Source: Oscillospiraceae bacterium (lineage in GTDB: Bacteria > Bacillota > Clostridia > Oscillospirales > Ruminococcaceae). Taken from it: 64,000 bases of DNA. The notes under the pieces were generated by a model. That model saw only the letters and a list, made by a program, of their open reading frames with translations. It had not been told where the DNA came from and did no database searches. Numbering within the stretch: the first letter of the stretch is position 1; every line of letters begins with the position of its first letter. Made by a program: the position numbers and the translations under genes. This document shows, piece after piece, positions 29,563 through 40,317 of this stretch. Location of the stretch: the NCBI GenBank assembly GCA_009784825.1, contig WQXO01000003.1:112997-176996 (forward strand), given 5' to 3'.

Positions 29563-29757
29563 TTATTCACGTGCTTTTCTCTTAGAAAGCCGGCTGAATT
29601 CCAACACCTTGTCCATAATCTCCTCAACCGATTCGGTCACGATATAGGTATGACCGTTCATCATGGTAATAACGGTATCCGGTGTTTCCTGTGCGGTTTC
29701 GATTTGGTTCTCGTTAATCAGAATTTCCTTACCGCCCAATTTTGTCAATCGTATCAT
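29563..29757 (-). CDS. flbD: FlbD family protein
   Basis: 64 aa MIRLTKLGGKEILINENQIETAQETPDTVITMMNGHTYIVTESVEEI. Confidence 0.93.
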   Translation of the reverse strand: MIRLTKLGGKEILINENQIETAQETPDTVITMMNGHTYIVTESVEEIMDKVLEFSRLSKRKARE

Positions 29758-29846
29758 AATTTCTGCCCCTTTTTAATTTATCTGCGGGGGCGGCTTAGGA
29801 GTTTGCTTTGGGCAAACTCCATTAAGCCCCCTACAGACGTTGTAAA

Positions 29847-31706
29847 TTATCTCTTAAGGTTAATCAATTCCTCGAGCATAGTATCAGACACCGTGATAAT
29901 CCTCGAGTTAGCTTGGAATCCCCTTTGTGTAATAATCATATCGGAGAATTCCTGTGACAAGTCCACGTTAGACATTTCTAATGCACCTGCAATAACAAAG
30001 GTATTTGTCTCATCAGAGGGGATTTTCACTCTCGGTTCACCGGAGTTGCGTGACTGGGTGAAATAAGAGGTTCCCACTTGGTTCAGACCGTTCGGGTTGA
30101 CGAAGTCCACAATGTCAATCCGTCCGAGAAGTAACATCTCGTGCTGTGGGTGCATAGCGTAAATAACGCCGTCACGTCCGATTTCGATGATACAGTCATC
30201 GGGAGTCTGCGGTGTGAAGAAGAACCCGCCCTCCATACGAACAGTTGTAAGGCTTTCAAAAGCCGAGCTGAAGAAGCTGTTAGCACCGTTCGCCATAGCA
30301 ACTAAAAGGGTTCTGCCGTTCATATAATTTTCAAAGTCACGGAAGCCTGCGGGCGGCGTAGCGGGAGCGGTGTTCACCATAGCGGTCATCAGCATATCTG
30401 CTCCGGCGTTAGTACCGGTAACTCTGATTGAGCGGTCGGGGATAGTAGCGTCGGTAACTTCACCTGCGGCGTTACGGGTAACACCTGTCACAAGGTCAAT
30501 CTGCTCTTGAATTTGAGCAAGTGTTACGTTCCCGTCAGCCGGTAATGAAATGGTCAGAACATTCTCGGTCCATCTCGCAGTAACAGCACCGTTGGAGTTC
30601 TTGTTATCCACGTTAATTTCATATCTGTTACCTGCCGCACCTGCTTTATCCATTAAGAAATTGAGTTCAACAGAGTCAGAAACTCTCAAGGTGTTTTTCG
30701 CCTGCTGTGCCGCTGTAGGATTGGGAACAAGCGGAGTAGCCGAGGGAATCGAGTTAAAGGTAATCGAAATACCCGCATTGGGGTCTTCGGGGTTATAGAT
30801 AACGGGGTCAACATTAACGCCGCCGAGACGAATAGCGTCCTTGAGGTCGTCGGAGAACATCTGCGAAATCCTGTCAGTCAGCATTCTTTCCCAAGAAGCC
30901 GCCTGTGCGGGAGTAACAGTTGCGGGAGCTGCCGCAATACCTAATGCGGGAGGGTATACCGCCCCTGCGGGAGGAACCTGCCCTGCAATGGGGCGAGGAC
31001 CGATACCGCCGGCTACAGGAGGGCCGGGAATATAGTTAACTGCTAAAATTCCCTCATAGTCCTTGTTTAAGTCCATGAACACGTTAAGGGTAGAGCCGCT
31101 CATATTAGCGAAAGGCACGTCGGAGGGGATAATGCTGATGTTGATGTTTCCGCCCGGTCCGAAGCCGCCTGCTTCAAATATAATCTCATGTCCGAGGTAT
31201 TCTTTAATTGAATAAGAAGCCGAATCCTCAATCGGAGGAATAAACAGATTAATCCGCTGAGAGCTTGCGGGAATACCGGTGGGGTCTCCCGAAACACCGA
31301 GGACGATGTTACCGTTGGGGTCAACTAAGTTGCCGAAGCTGTCCACGTCAAAACGTCCGAGTCTTGTATAATAGATGTTACCCATCGAGTCCATAACCTG
31401 GAAGAAACCTGCACCCTCAAGTGCACAGTCGAACACGCTGTCGGAATAGGTCAACCCCGACTGGGTCATAACCTTGCTGATTGTGCCTAACTGAACGCCG
31501 TAACCGACTTGTTTGGGGTTAACACCGCCGGCAGTGAAGTTACCGCCCGAGGCACTTTGTTTTGTCTGATAGTATACGTCCTTAAAGGTTACAGTTCCCG
31601 CTTTATAGGCGGTGGTGTTTACGTTAGCGATGTTGTTACCGATAACGTCCATGCGTTGGTTATGGGTTTTAAGCCCGGTCACACCGGAATACAAAGATTT
31701 AATCAT
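29847..31706 (-). CDS. flgE: Flagellar hook protein FlgE
   Basis: MIKSLYSGVTGLKTHNQRMDVIGNNIANVNTTAYKAGTVTF; C-term ALEMSNVDLSQEFSDMIITQRGFQANSR. Confidence 0.95.
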   Translation of the reverse strand: MIKSLYSGVTGLKTHNQRMDVIGNNIANVNTTAYKAGTVTFKDVYYQTKQSASGGNFTAGGVNPKQVGYGVQLGTISKVMTQSGLTYSDSVFDCALEGAGFFQVMDSMGNIYYTRLGRFDVDSFGNLVDPNGNIVLGVSGDPTGIPASSQRINLFIPPIEDSASYSIKEYLGHEIIFEAGGFGPGGNINISIIPSDVPFANMSGSTLNVFMDLNKDYEGILAVNYIPGPPVAGGIGPRPIAGQVPPAGAVYPPALGIAAAPATVTPAQAASWERMLTDRISQMFSDDLKDAIRLGGVNVDPVIYNPEDPNAGISITFNSIPSATPLVPNPTAAQQAKNTLRVSDSVELNFLMDKAGAAGNRYEINVDNKNSNGAVTARWTENVLTISLPADGNVTLAQIQEQIDLVTGVTRNAAGEVTDATIPDRSIRVTGTNAGADMLMTAMVNTAPATPPAGFRDFENYMNGRTLLVAMANGANSFFSSAFESLTTVRMEGGFFFTPQTPDDCIIEIGRDGVIYAMHPQHEMLLLGRIDIVDFVNPNGLNQVGTSYFTQSRNSGEPRVKIPSDETNTFVIAGALEMSNVDLSQEFSDMIITQRGFQANSRIITVSDTMLEELINLKR

Positions 31707-31847
31707 AATAATTCCTTTCATTGGTGCTGAAAGGATTTGCTCATCAATCGGTCAGAGCAAATTATGTTTCTTTCAAACAATTGTCAATTGTCAACTGTCA
31801 ATTGTTCGTCAGACCAACATTTTTTTCTTTCAGCAAATATTTAATTT

Positions 31848-32261
31848 TCAAATAATTATTGTCGAGTCGATATTCGTGAACACCGTACCCGTTAAGTCGT
31901 CGCCCGACAAAGCTGTAATGACCTTACTGTTTTTGACACTTACTAAGAATGCGGTAGAATCAACCAGAACAAGTGCGTCCGTGCTACCCTTCTGTGCCGC
32001 CATTTCAACACCCTTGTTGAGCCTGTCTAACTTATTATTTTCGGAAATATCGATGCTTCTGCTCTCGATACGCCTCATTGCGTGACCCGAAAATTCCACT
32101 CCGCCTTTCTTGGTCAGCTCCCGATTAAGAACGTCGGTGAAACTCTCGCCGTTTTCGTTGGTTTTCGGAAGACCGGCGGGCTGGCTTGGTGAACCCGTAA
32201 CAGAGCCTGTTGAAACATTGACCTGCCTGTTATTAAGCTTCAGGTAATCGCTGAGCAGCAT
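31848..32261 (-). CDS. Flagellar operon protein (TIGR02530-like)
   Basis: 137 aa between flgE and flgD; FSGHAMRRIESRSIDISENNKLDRLNKGVEMAAQKGSTDALVLVD. Confidence 0.85.
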   Translation of the reverse strand: MLLSDYLKLNNRQVNVSTGSVTGSPSQPAGLPKTNENGESFTDVLNRELTKKGGVEFSGHAMRRIESRSIDISENNKLDRLNKGVEMAAQKGSTDALVLVDSTAFLVSVKNSKVITALSGDDLTGTVFTNIDSTIII

Positions 32262-32328
32262 ACTATCCCCTCCTTTCTAATTAATAATGAATAATTAATA
32301 GTTAATAATGGATTGTTACTCGGTTGTT

Positions 32329-32994
32329 CTATGGAGTTTCCTTCGGAACCTCCTTCGTTTCCTCCTTAGCCTCTTCCTTAGGAGCGTCCTCGACCTTAGC
32401 CACGCTGAACAGCGGATAAGCAATGTCCTTAATAATAATGGAAATACTGCCGTCCTTAATTTCCACTCGCTGAACAACACCTTCCTCCACTACGCCGACG
32501 CCGACGTTGTTGACTAACCCGACTGTGACATACTTCCCGATAAGACTTGTTGCAAATGCACCGTCACTTCCGTTGGCTTTACCGAACCCGCCGTCCAACA
32601 CCTCCATGACGTTTTTAAGCGGATAAGACTTACCGTCCACAGTAACAGAGAACTGCCCGCCCGAGAAATCCACCTTAGTGACATAACCGGTCTTAACGTC
32701 CATTCCCGTACCGGTGCTGGAAGCCACGATAACGGCTTTCCCGACCATTGATTGTGCATAGTTAGCGTTGTTGAAATATAAAGCCTCTTGTTGAACCTGC
32801 AACGCAGTGAACGAAGCCATCTGCGAAATAAACTCGGTATTCGACATAGGGTCAAGGGGGTCTTGGTTTGACATTTCCGCAACCAACAACTTATAGAAAG
32901 TCTCGATGGTTGCCATATCTTTCCCTTTATCCTCGAACAAATGTGCATACTTCTTGTGGTTTTCTTGAATACTGTTTACACTGTTAATAGCCAT
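32329..32994 (-). CDS. flgD: Flagellar hook capping protein FlgD
   Basis: TFYKLLVAEMSNQDPLDPMSNTEFISQMASFTALQ. Confidence 0.94.
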   Translation of the reverse strand: MAINSVNSIQENHKKYAHLFEDKGKDMATIETFYKLLVAEMSNQDPLDPMSNTEFISQMASFTALQVQQEALYFNNANYAQSMVGKAVIVASSTGTGMDVKTGYVTKVDFSGGQFSVTVDGKSYPLKNVMEVLDGGFGKANGSDGAFATSLIGKYVTVGLVNNVGVGVVEEGVVQRVEIKDGSISIIIKDIAYPLFSVAKVEDAPKEEAKEETKEVPKETP

Positions 32995-33013
32995 TTATAA
33001 AAGTCCCCCTTTC

Positions 33014-34393
33014 CTATACTAACGCTTGAATTACTTCAGCGAAGCTTACCTCGACGTCTTCCTCTTCCTCCGAATTGTCGTCGTCGTCCTTAGAACCCTG
33101 CTGTTGATTTTGCCGTTCATCCTCGGTTAAATCGCTGTAGCTTTTTTGAACCGCCGAAGTCAGAACCTCATACTTTTCAACAACAACCCCGCTTAATTCA
33201 ATTGCGGCGATTACATGCTGTGCCCTCATTGCGAGCAGCTCACGTGTCTGCGGATTATCGGCTAAGATTTGAACAGCAACCCCCGTTGCATTAGCCGCTA
33301 ACTTGATTGTGATTTTCCCGAGCATCTGCGGATTAAGTGTAATCTCAAAAGCAGTAGAGCTTTCTTTCCCGCCGAACGCCGTCAGCTTTTCGAGAACCGC
33401 CTGACTTACCTGAACCGTCACCCGCTGTTCAATCGGCAGTGGCTTAGCCGATAACTGCTCCGGCTTTGCTAACTCTGCCTGCTCGGTTAAGAGAACGTCC
33501 TCTTTCTTGACCTCGGTATTCGCTTCAGATTTTTCGGACTTACCGCCCAATAACTCTTTCAACTCACCGCTTTCCTTAATTTCCGGCTTACCGAGAGAGT
33601 TTAACATGGCTTTAAGCTCGTCAGAGTCTTGCGGATTTCCGGAGTTCTGTGTCGTCGCAGGAGCATCTTCCTTAACAACCTTCACATCACTCGGATTAAG
33701 AGCCGCCATTTCCTTTTCGCCAAGCCCGAAAGTGTTTACTGCCGTTTCGGATTTGCCTGCGGTTTCAGCAGAATTCTCGGTCAAAACAACCGTTTCATTT
33801 CCGCCGGACACAGCAAAGCCCTTCGCAGCCGCTCCCTGTGCGGACAGTTCCGTTGTGGCTTCCGCATGTGGAATATCGAGCGTGTCAAGCGAAGTTTCAA
33901 AGCTTTCCGGATACTGCAATGTCACGTCAACCCAATCTAACGTATTAAGTGGATTAAGTAATGCGTCCAACACTAAAACCTGTTCTTCATTTGAAGAAAC
34001 TGCGGTATCCGCCTTTTGTTTAAGTTTAATAACATCGCCGTCATTTGATGTTATCACCTGCATACCGCCCTTGGTTGCCGCAATTGCGACTTCCTCGGTC
34101 CCGGTAACGCTGTCGCCCTGAATTAATTCCGCCTCGCTCAAAACCTCTTGACCAATGCCCTGTGCGTGGATTGGGACATCTGCGATTTTGGGATGAATGA
34201 TTATGATTTCGCTTTTTTCATCGCCGACTACTTGTGAAACGACCGTCTCGTCGTTAATGCAGTGTTTCCCGATTTCACCCTGTAAGCAGGACGCAAACGA
34301 CTTTTCAGACTCGTCATAGCTTTTGTTCCCTGCATAAACGCCCGACATAGGCTCACATACAATCGGCACAGAAACTGTACCTATTCCATTCAT
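33014..34393 (-). CDS. fliK: Flagellar hook-length control protein FliK
   Basis: C-term FEITLNPQMLGKITIKLAANATGVAVQILADNPQTRELL; start set at MNGIGTV after AAGGAGGTGATGAGGGT. Confidence 0.88.
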   Translation of the reverse strand: MNGIGTVSVPIVCEPMSGVYAGNKSYDESEKSFASCLQGEIGKHCINDETVVSQVVGDEKSEIIIIHPKIADVPIHAQGIGQEVLSEAELIQGDSVTGTEEVAIAATKGGMQVITSNDGDVIKLKQKADTAVSSNEEQVLVLDALLNPLNTLDWVDVTLQYPESFETSLDTLDIPHAEATTELSAQGAAAKGFAVSGGNETVVLTENSAETAGKSETAVNTFGLGEKEMAALNPSDVKVVKEDAPATTQNSGNPQDSDELKAMLNSLGKPEIKESGELKELLGGKSEKSEANTEVKKEDVLLTEQAELAKPEQLSAKPLPIEQRVTVQVSQAVLEKLTAFGGKESSTAFEITLNPQMLGKITIKLAANATGVAVQILADNPQTRELLAMRAQHVIAAIELSGVVVEKYEVLTSAVQKSYSDLTEDERQNQQQGSKDDDDNSEEEEDVEVSFAEVIQALV

Positions 34394-34500
34394 ACCCTCA
34401 TCACCTCCTTCAAAATAAATTTTCACATTTTTATTATATATAATAAATAATAAAAAGTCAATCATAAAAACGCAAAATTCGTCAAATATCACTAAAAATT

Positions 34501-34953
34501 CTATGCATTTGCTTCTTTTCTTTGTTCGCAATTACCCACAAATTCCTCGATGAACAGTTCTTGTTCTTTCATTTCCTTATGCCGATATTCCTCAAGCTGG
34601 CGTTCCTCCAATTTTTCGAGGGTATTGACCTCCTTGGTGGCTTCTATAACAACATTAAGCTGTCGCTCTATTTCCCGTTCTTTTAAGGTGATTAACCGCC
34701 TCATTTCGTGGGCTTCCTGCTGCTTAACGGTGATAAACCGCTTTCGTGAGGCTAAGTCAGAGGGCGTAATCCCCTTAATCATGATATACTCAAGCTCATC
34801 ACTTTTCAAATCGATTAGTTTAATTAAAGCGTTCAGTTCGTCGTTTAATTCGTTTAATTCCTTGCGTAAAATCCCGAGAGAGTTCTTCTCTGCCTCAAGA
34901 ATTTGTTCCTTATATTTTTTCAGCTTATCTAACGAAAACTTAAACTTTTTCAT
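34501..34953 (-). CDS. fliJ: Flagellar export chaperone FliJ
   Basis: 150 aa coiled-coil between fliI and fliK. Confidence 0.88.
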   Translation of the reverse strand: MKKFKFSLDKLKKYKEQILEAEKNSLGILRKELNELNDELNALIKLIDLKSDELEYIMIKGITPSDLASRKRFITVKQQEAHEMRRLITLKEREIERQLNVVIEATKEVNTLEKLEERQLEEYRHKEMKEQELFIEEFVGNCEQRKEANA

Positions 34954-34965
34954 AAATCATCAACC

Positions 34966-36276
34966 CTACATATGCCCGACTACTTTTTTAAGCATATCGA
35001 CGGTATCCTCCAAATCGAACGCCTCGTTTACCTTCTGTTTCAGAAATCCGTTAATCTCGTCAATTTTATCAATCGCTTCATCGAGCCGTCTGTTCGTGCC
35101 TTTTTTATACGCACCAATGGTAATCAAGTCATAGTTAGAGTCGTACAACGCCAATAAATCCCTTAACCTGTTCGCCGCCTCGTTATGGTCTTCCGGGCAA
35201 ATAATCGCCATAAGACGGGATATGCTCCCCAGAATATCAATTGCCGGATAATGGTTTCTCGCCGCTATTTTCCGTGAAAGAATGATATGCCCGTCAATGA
35301 TACCTCTCACGGTATCGGAAATCGGTTCATTAGTGTCGTCGCCTTCGACTAAAACCGCATAAATCCCGGTAATACTGCCCTTCTCGAAACAGCCCGCACG
35401 CTCCAGCAATTTCGGTAACGCCGAATAAATCGACGGAGTATACCCCCTCGCAATAGGCGGCTCACCTATAGACAAGCCAACCTCTCTTTGAGCCATTGCA
35501 AAACGGGTTAGGTTATCCATCATCAAAAGAACGTCTTTACCCTGCCGCATGAAATACTCTGCAATCGCCGTAGCCGTCAGCGGACACTTATTCCTCATCA
35601 TAGCGGGCTGGTCTCCCGTAGCAACTACCACCACAGAACGAGCCATACCCTCCTCGCCCAAGTCATTCTCGATGAATTCCCTAACCTCACGTCCACGCTC
35701 TCCCACGAGTGCAATGACGTTTAAGTCAGCTTTCACTTTTCGTGCAATCATACCCATAAGGGTGGATTTACCCACACCCGAGCCGGCGAATATACCGATA
35801 CGCTGACCTTTCCCGAGGGTGAGAATTCCGTCGATTGCTTTAACGCCCATTTCGAGCGGCTCCGCAATTTTCGGACGGGTCAACGGGTTAACAGGAATTC
35901 CCGAAATGGGCATAGTCCCCGTATAATCGACTTCCTCTTTCCCGTCAAGCGGACGACCGATGGCGTCGATAATCCTCCCGATTAAAGCGGGCGAGGTTTT
36001 CACCATCAGCTTATCGCCGGTATTATCGACGATACTTCCCGGGCCAATCCCCTCAATATCAGTATAAGGCATGAGCAATACTTTATCGGAGTTGAACCCG
36101 ACAACCTCTGCATAAACATGCCCTTTCATATCTTTATTGAATATTCTGCAAACGTCCCCGATATTACAAGACGGGCCGCTGGCTTCTATGGTCATACCGA
36201 TAATCTTCTCGATTTTCCCCATATTGCGATACGAGTCGAATATCTCTAATTCTTTCTTAAACCCTTTTAAATCCAT
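34966..36276 (-). CDS. fliI: Flagellum-specific ATPase FliI
   Basis: GIFAGSGVGKSTLMGMIARK Walker A, ALVGERGREVREFIE. Confidence 0.97.
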   Translation of the reverse strand: MDLKGFKKELEIFDSYRNMGKIEKIIGMTIEASGPSCNIGDVCRIFNKDMKGHVYAEVVGFNSDKVLLMPYTDIEGIGPGSIVDNTGDKLMVKTSPALIGRIIDAIGRPLDGKEEVDYTGTMPISGIPVNPLTRPKIAEPLEMGVKAIDGILTLGKGQRIGIFAGSGVGKSTLMGMIARKVKADLNVIALVGERGREVREFIENDLGEEGMARSVVVVATGDQPAMMRNKCPLTATAIAEYFMRQGKDVLLMMDNLTRFAMAQREVGLSIGEPPIARGYTPSIYSALPKLLERAGCFEKGSITGIYAVLVEGDDTNEPISDTVRGIIDGHIILSRKIAARNHYPAIDILGSISRLMAIICPEDHNEAANRLRDLLALYDSNYDLITIGAYKKGTNRRLDEAIDKIDEINGFLKQKVNEAFDLEDTVDMLKKVVGHM

Positions 36277-37241
36277 TACTGCAACCCGCCCGTTTCCGAA
36301 ATATCCGAAAAATCGTCACCATCATCTTCATCGTCAGGTTTATTCTTGAACTTCCCTTTACCCAAATTCTCAATCATCTTAAGCTGCGTCAAAATTCCCG
36401 CATCAGCAATCTCACTGCCGTTGTCAAGAATCATTGTCCCCTTGGGTGCATCCTTGAGAATTTCAAATTCCACATGTTGATTTATCCCGAATATGCGGTT
36501 TAAATCGTCCAAATCCACATTAACCGATTCCTCAATATCCAACTTAGAAAGCGACACTTTAATATACGACGACCCGCGGAACGCCTTAGCTGCTTCCTTG
36601 AGCATTTTTGAAATAACCGCCTTGTCCTTCTGTTTAAGGCTGCCCACAGTAATTTTATTAGAAATGGTGAAAATTAAATCAAAAAGCTGATTTTCATAAT
36701 CACGGAATATCTGTTCTTTCTCCTCGGGAAACCGCCCCAACGCCGAATTTAACTCAATCAGCGTTTCCTTACACTTGCGTAATCCCTCGTTATACCCCTC
36801 CTCAAAGCCCGGCTCTCTGCCTGCCGCAAACCCGTCGGAATACCCTTTTTCCTCCACCGCTTTTTTAATGCCGACACATTCCTTTTCCGCACTTTCTTTT
36901 AATATCTGTGCAGTAATTCCTGCGTCCTCGAGGATTTCCGCCGCCTTAATTCTCGCCTCGTTTAATAATCTCTCACTCTCGTCGATATACTGTTGCTTGA
37001 GCTGTTCAAACTCGGCTAATTTTTCTTCCCTGATTCGTTGCTGTTCTAACTCTTCCTCCGAGATAACAGGAGCTTCCTCGATTTCCTCAACAATCTCCTC
37101 GACTGCCTCAGCCGGCTTGTTTAACTTTCTTTCACCGTTATCGATAGAGCGTGTTTCGGCATATAACGGGGTTCTCATTACCTCGGTTTTAACCGACCCC
37201 GTAACACTTATAAATTCACTTTTCTTAATAACCGAACCCAT
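36276..37241 (-). CDS. fliH: Flagellar assembly protein FliH
   Basis: Coiled-coil plus GYSDGFAAGREPGFEEGYNEG; between fliG and fliI. Confidence 0.9.
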   Translation of the reverse strand: MGSVIKKSEFISVTGSVKTEVMRTPLYAETRSIDNGERKLNKPAEAVEEIVEEIEEAPVISEEELEQQRIREEKLAEFEQLKQQYIDESERLLNEARIKAAEILEDAGITAQILKESAEKECVGIKKAVEEKGYSDGFAAGREPGFEEGYNEGLRKCKETLIELNSALGRFPEEKEQIFRDYENQLFDLIFTISNKITVGSLKQKDKAVISKMLKEAAKAFRGSSYIKVSLSKLDIEESVNVDLDDLNRIFGINQHVEFEILKDAPKGTMILDNGSEIADAGILTQLKMIENLGKGKFKNKPDDEDDGDDFSDISETGGLQ

Positions 37242-37254
37242 TAAATCACCCCAA

Positions 37255-38274
37255 TTACGCGATTATTTCGTCACCGCCGCCCTTAGAAATAACCAGAACA
37301 CCCTCGTCCTCGAGCCGCCGAATAATCGCAACAATACGCTGTTGTGACTCTTCCACGTCTTTCATTCTCACATTAGACAGGTATTCCACGTCGGTCTGCG
37401 TAGACTCACGCATACGGGTTGACATATTCGCATAAATAATTTCCGCAACCTCCGAGCTTGACCCCTTGATAGCCACAGCCAAGTCTTTCGGGTCAACCTC
37501 CTTGAGGAACGCCTGAATAGACACAGAATCCAGAATAGAAATATCCTCAAACACGAACATCTTCTGCCGAATTTCGTCTGCCAATCTCGGGTCACGCTGA
37601 ATAAGCTCGTCGAATATAAACTTCTCGGTTGCTCTGTCTACGTTGTTGAGGACGTCAGCGACATAGTTGACACCACCGACCTCCATGCTGTCCATGGTAA
37701 CAAGGTTGGCGAACTTCCGCTCAAGGGTTTCCTCAATCGACTTAACCACATCAGGCGAAGCAGCGTCCATTCTCGCAATACGCTCAACCACGTCAATACG
37801 AATATCCTTAGGAAGCTCCGACAAAATGGCGGAGGCTTGGTCACTTCTCGAATAAGACAGGATTAACGCAATAGTCTGCGGGTGTTCATTTTGAACAATC
37901 GCCAAAAGGTTTTTATAGTCAGCTTTTCTCACAAAACCGAATGCCTTGGTCTTGAGCTGTTTGGTAATCTTATCGAACAGCATATTCGCCTGTTGAGGGC
38001 CGAACGCTTTTTCAAGAACATCACGGGCATACTCAACACCGCCCTCAGAAATAACCTTCTGGGTCAAACAAAGCTCATAGAAATCGTTAAGAACGTCCTC
38101 AACCACTTCAGACGGCCAATAGTCCATCTTAGCGACTTCTAAGGTCAACCGTTCTATTTCATCGTCGGAGAAATGCTTAAAGACCTTCGATGCATTCTCT
38201 GCACCGATGGACGATAAGACCAAAGCAGCACGCTGCAAAGGAGCCATTTCAACGGTAGCTTTTTCATCAGCCAT
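37255..38274 (-). CDS. fliG: Flagellar motor switch protein FliG
   Basis: EHPQTIALILSYSRSDQASAILSELP... RIARMDAASPDVVKSIEE. Confidence 0.97.
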   Translation of the reverse strand: MADEKATVEMAPLQRAALVLSSIGAENASKVFKHFSDDEIERLTLEVAKMDYWPSEVVEDVLNDFYELCLTQKVISEGGVEYARDVLEKAFGPQQANMLFDKITKQLKTKAFGFVRKADYKNLLAIVQNEHPQTIALILSYSRSDQASAILSELPKDIRIDVVERIARMDAASPDVVKSIEETLERKFANLVTMDSMEVGGVNYVADVLNNVDRATEKFIFDELIQRDPRLADEIRQKMFVFEDISILDSVSIQAFLKEVDPKDLAVAIKGSSSEVAEIIYANMSTRMRESTQTDVEYLSNVRMKDVEESQQRIVAIIRRLEDEGVLVISKGGGDEIIA

Positions 38275-38310
38275 AATTCCAGCCTCTTTCTAAACTAATA
38301 CAGATAATCA

Positions 38311-39945
38311 TCAATTTTCCTCGCCTCTGAGCCATGTTCTGATTAACTGTGCAATAATCTCGGGATTCGACTTAGAGAACTCTTTAATCTCACGCCGAAG
38401 AACAACGTCCTTGGTCTCGGTTTCATTATCAAGCAGACTGGGCAGGTCAAACCCTTCAGCGGCTTCGGGAGCGGGAACATAAATATCATCACGAATATAC
38501 TGTCCCATTTCCGTAACGGGAGGTGCCCCCCTGTATCTGACCTGACGTTTTTTCCGTGAGCCGGAGGTTGCCATAGCCAATGCGAACAGGATTATGAGGA
38601 GTGCGCCCAAGCAAATAATAATATAGATTAACAAATTACGAGTAGAGGTATTGTTGCCCACACCCTCGCCGGTAGGTCTGTCCTGCGGCGAAATCGGGAA
38701 AGGCTGTGCATGGAACGAAACATTTTCAATATCCGCACTGATAGCGTCGGCGATAATCTTCCGCCATATTTCAATATCATTAGGAGCCATAACTGTAGAA
38801 TCCACAACAACAGAAGCCGAAATCCCCGAAACACGGAACCCCTTCTCGGTGAACTCTCTGCGTAGCTCATTTATTTCATAGTTAATTTCTCTTAAATACT
38901 CTTGATAAAACTCACTTCCCGCCTCAATATCGGGAATAGTGGGATAATCGGGAGAAATATTTGAGTTGACGAACGTCCCGACAGGGCCGCCCTCTGCGAG
39001 GATGCCGCCTGCGGCATACTGCTCACGAATATTTCTGATAATACCGCCGTCTAATCCCTCAATCGGCGTATAAATGACTTCCTGTGTATGCATATCGCTG
39101 AAGTCTAAGGTGACGTTAGCGGTAGCGGTATATCTCCCGAAAACGCCGGTTAAAATGGCATTAATCTGCCCGTTAAGCGTCTCGGTCATCAATCTCTTAT
39201 AATCTCTTTCCAAAGCATAGCGTTGCTGGTCAAGGGAGAGGCTTTCCCCACCCCACCCGCTCATATCATCGGGGAACAGCTCAATCCCGAAGGTGTCGGT
39301 CACGGTAATGTTATGTGCTTCAAGCCCCGGAACGGCGGTACGTGCCATATTCCGCACACCCTCTATTTGCGAAGAATCCAAGGTTCTGCCGGTTCTGAGG
39401 TTGAGCTTAATCGTAGCACTGGCTTCCTCACGATTTTCAATAAAAGAATACCCTGACGTATTGGGAATATTCAAAATAACAATGGCATAATCGACATCGG
39501 GCAGAGTATTATATGTAGCGGTGAGCCATGATTGCAACTGCATTTTTTCCGCCTGCCGCCTGTCATAGTTGGTGGAGAACATAGTAATAGTTCCCCAAAC
39601 ATCGTTGTTGAACCCCGGACGGGGGTACCCCTGCGAGCTTAATCGCATACGCAGGTCATTCTCGGTGTTGGAGGGAACCATAATTTTATAGTCGGCGGTG
39701 GTTCTCACGTCGGTATGCCCCATGCTGATGAGTACGTTGATAACCTCGTTCATTTCGTCAGCAGTACCCGCTTTATACAACAAGGTATACCCGGTATTAT
39801 TCAGCATAATTGTGAGAATAATCGCAGAAGCAACAATAACGCCGGCGATGGCGAGAATAATAATTCTCGTCCTCGGAGCGATACCAACCCATCTGTCTCT
39901 TGTAGTTCCGTATACTTTAGTAAAGGTTTGTTTGGCTTTATCCAT
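38311..39945 (-). CDS. fliF: Flagellar MS-ring protein FliF
   Basis: GYTLLYKAGTADEMNEVINVLISMG... secretin/YscJ-like domains, C-term TM. Confidence 0.96.
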   Translation of the reverse strand: MDKAKQTFTKVYGTTRDRWVGIAPRTRIIILAIAGVIVASAIILTIMLNNTGYTLLYKAGTADEMNEVINVLISMGHTDVRTTADYKIMVPSNTENDLRMRLSSQGYPRPGFNNDVWGTITMFSTNYDRRQAEKMQLQSWLTATYNTLPDVDYAIVILNIPNTSGYSFIENREEASATIKLNLRTGRTLDSSQIEGVRNMARTAVPGLEAHNITVTDTFGIELFPDDMSGWGGESLSLDQQRYALERDYKRLMTETLNGQINAILTGVFGRYTATANVTLDFSDMHTQEVIYTPIEGLDGGIIRNIREQYAAGGILAEGGPVGTFVNSNISPDYPTIPDIEAGSEFYQEYLREINYEINELRREFTEKGFRVSGISASVVVDSTVMAPNDIEIWRKIIADAISADIENVSFHAQPFPISPQDRPTGEGVGNNTSTRNLLIYIIICLGALLIILFALAMATSGSRKKRQVRYRGAPPVTEMGQYIRDDIYVPAPEAAEGFDLPSLLDNETETKDVVLRREIKEFSKSNPEIIAQLIRTWLRGEEN

Positions 39946-39968
39946 TTTTGAACACCTTCATTTATATA

Positions 39969-40286
39969 TTAAATACTCATTCTGATAACTTCGTTATATG
40001 CATCAACAACCGAGTTCTTCACATTTATGAACAGCTCGGTGGCTAATTCCGCTTTTTTAAGATTCAATTGAATCTCCTCAATATTATCAACATCACCGAG
40101 CATAATTTTAATCATGTCTTCACTTTTCTGCTCATTGGTAACAATCGCCTCATTAAAAATGTTCGAGAAAACATCAAGAAACGTCGGCTGTTTAACATCA
40201 ACCTCGCCCTCGTCGGTCACGATTTTGAACTCCCTCTGCGGCATTTCCAACGGATTTACATAAGGCGTCATCGGCGTAATATACAT
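39969..40286 (-). CDS. fliE: Flagellar hook-basal body complex protein FliE
   Basis: LNLKKAELATELFINVKNSVVDAYNEVIRMSI. Confidence 0.94.
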   Translation of the reverse strand: MYITPMTPYVNPLEMPQREFKIVTDEGEVDVKQPTFLDVFSNIFNEAIVTNEQKSEDMIKIMLGDVDNIEEIQLNLKKAELATELFINVKNSVVDAYNEVIRMSI

Positions 40287-40317
40287 GTATGTACTCCTCC
40301 TAATTAATTAACTGTCA

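Noticed and set aside
14096-40307. Many plus-strand ORFs of 60-230 aa across the flagellar operon (for example 20214-20897, 33507-34121)
   Set aside because: Antisense shadows of well-recognised minus-strand flagellar genes; no RBS or recognisable domains.
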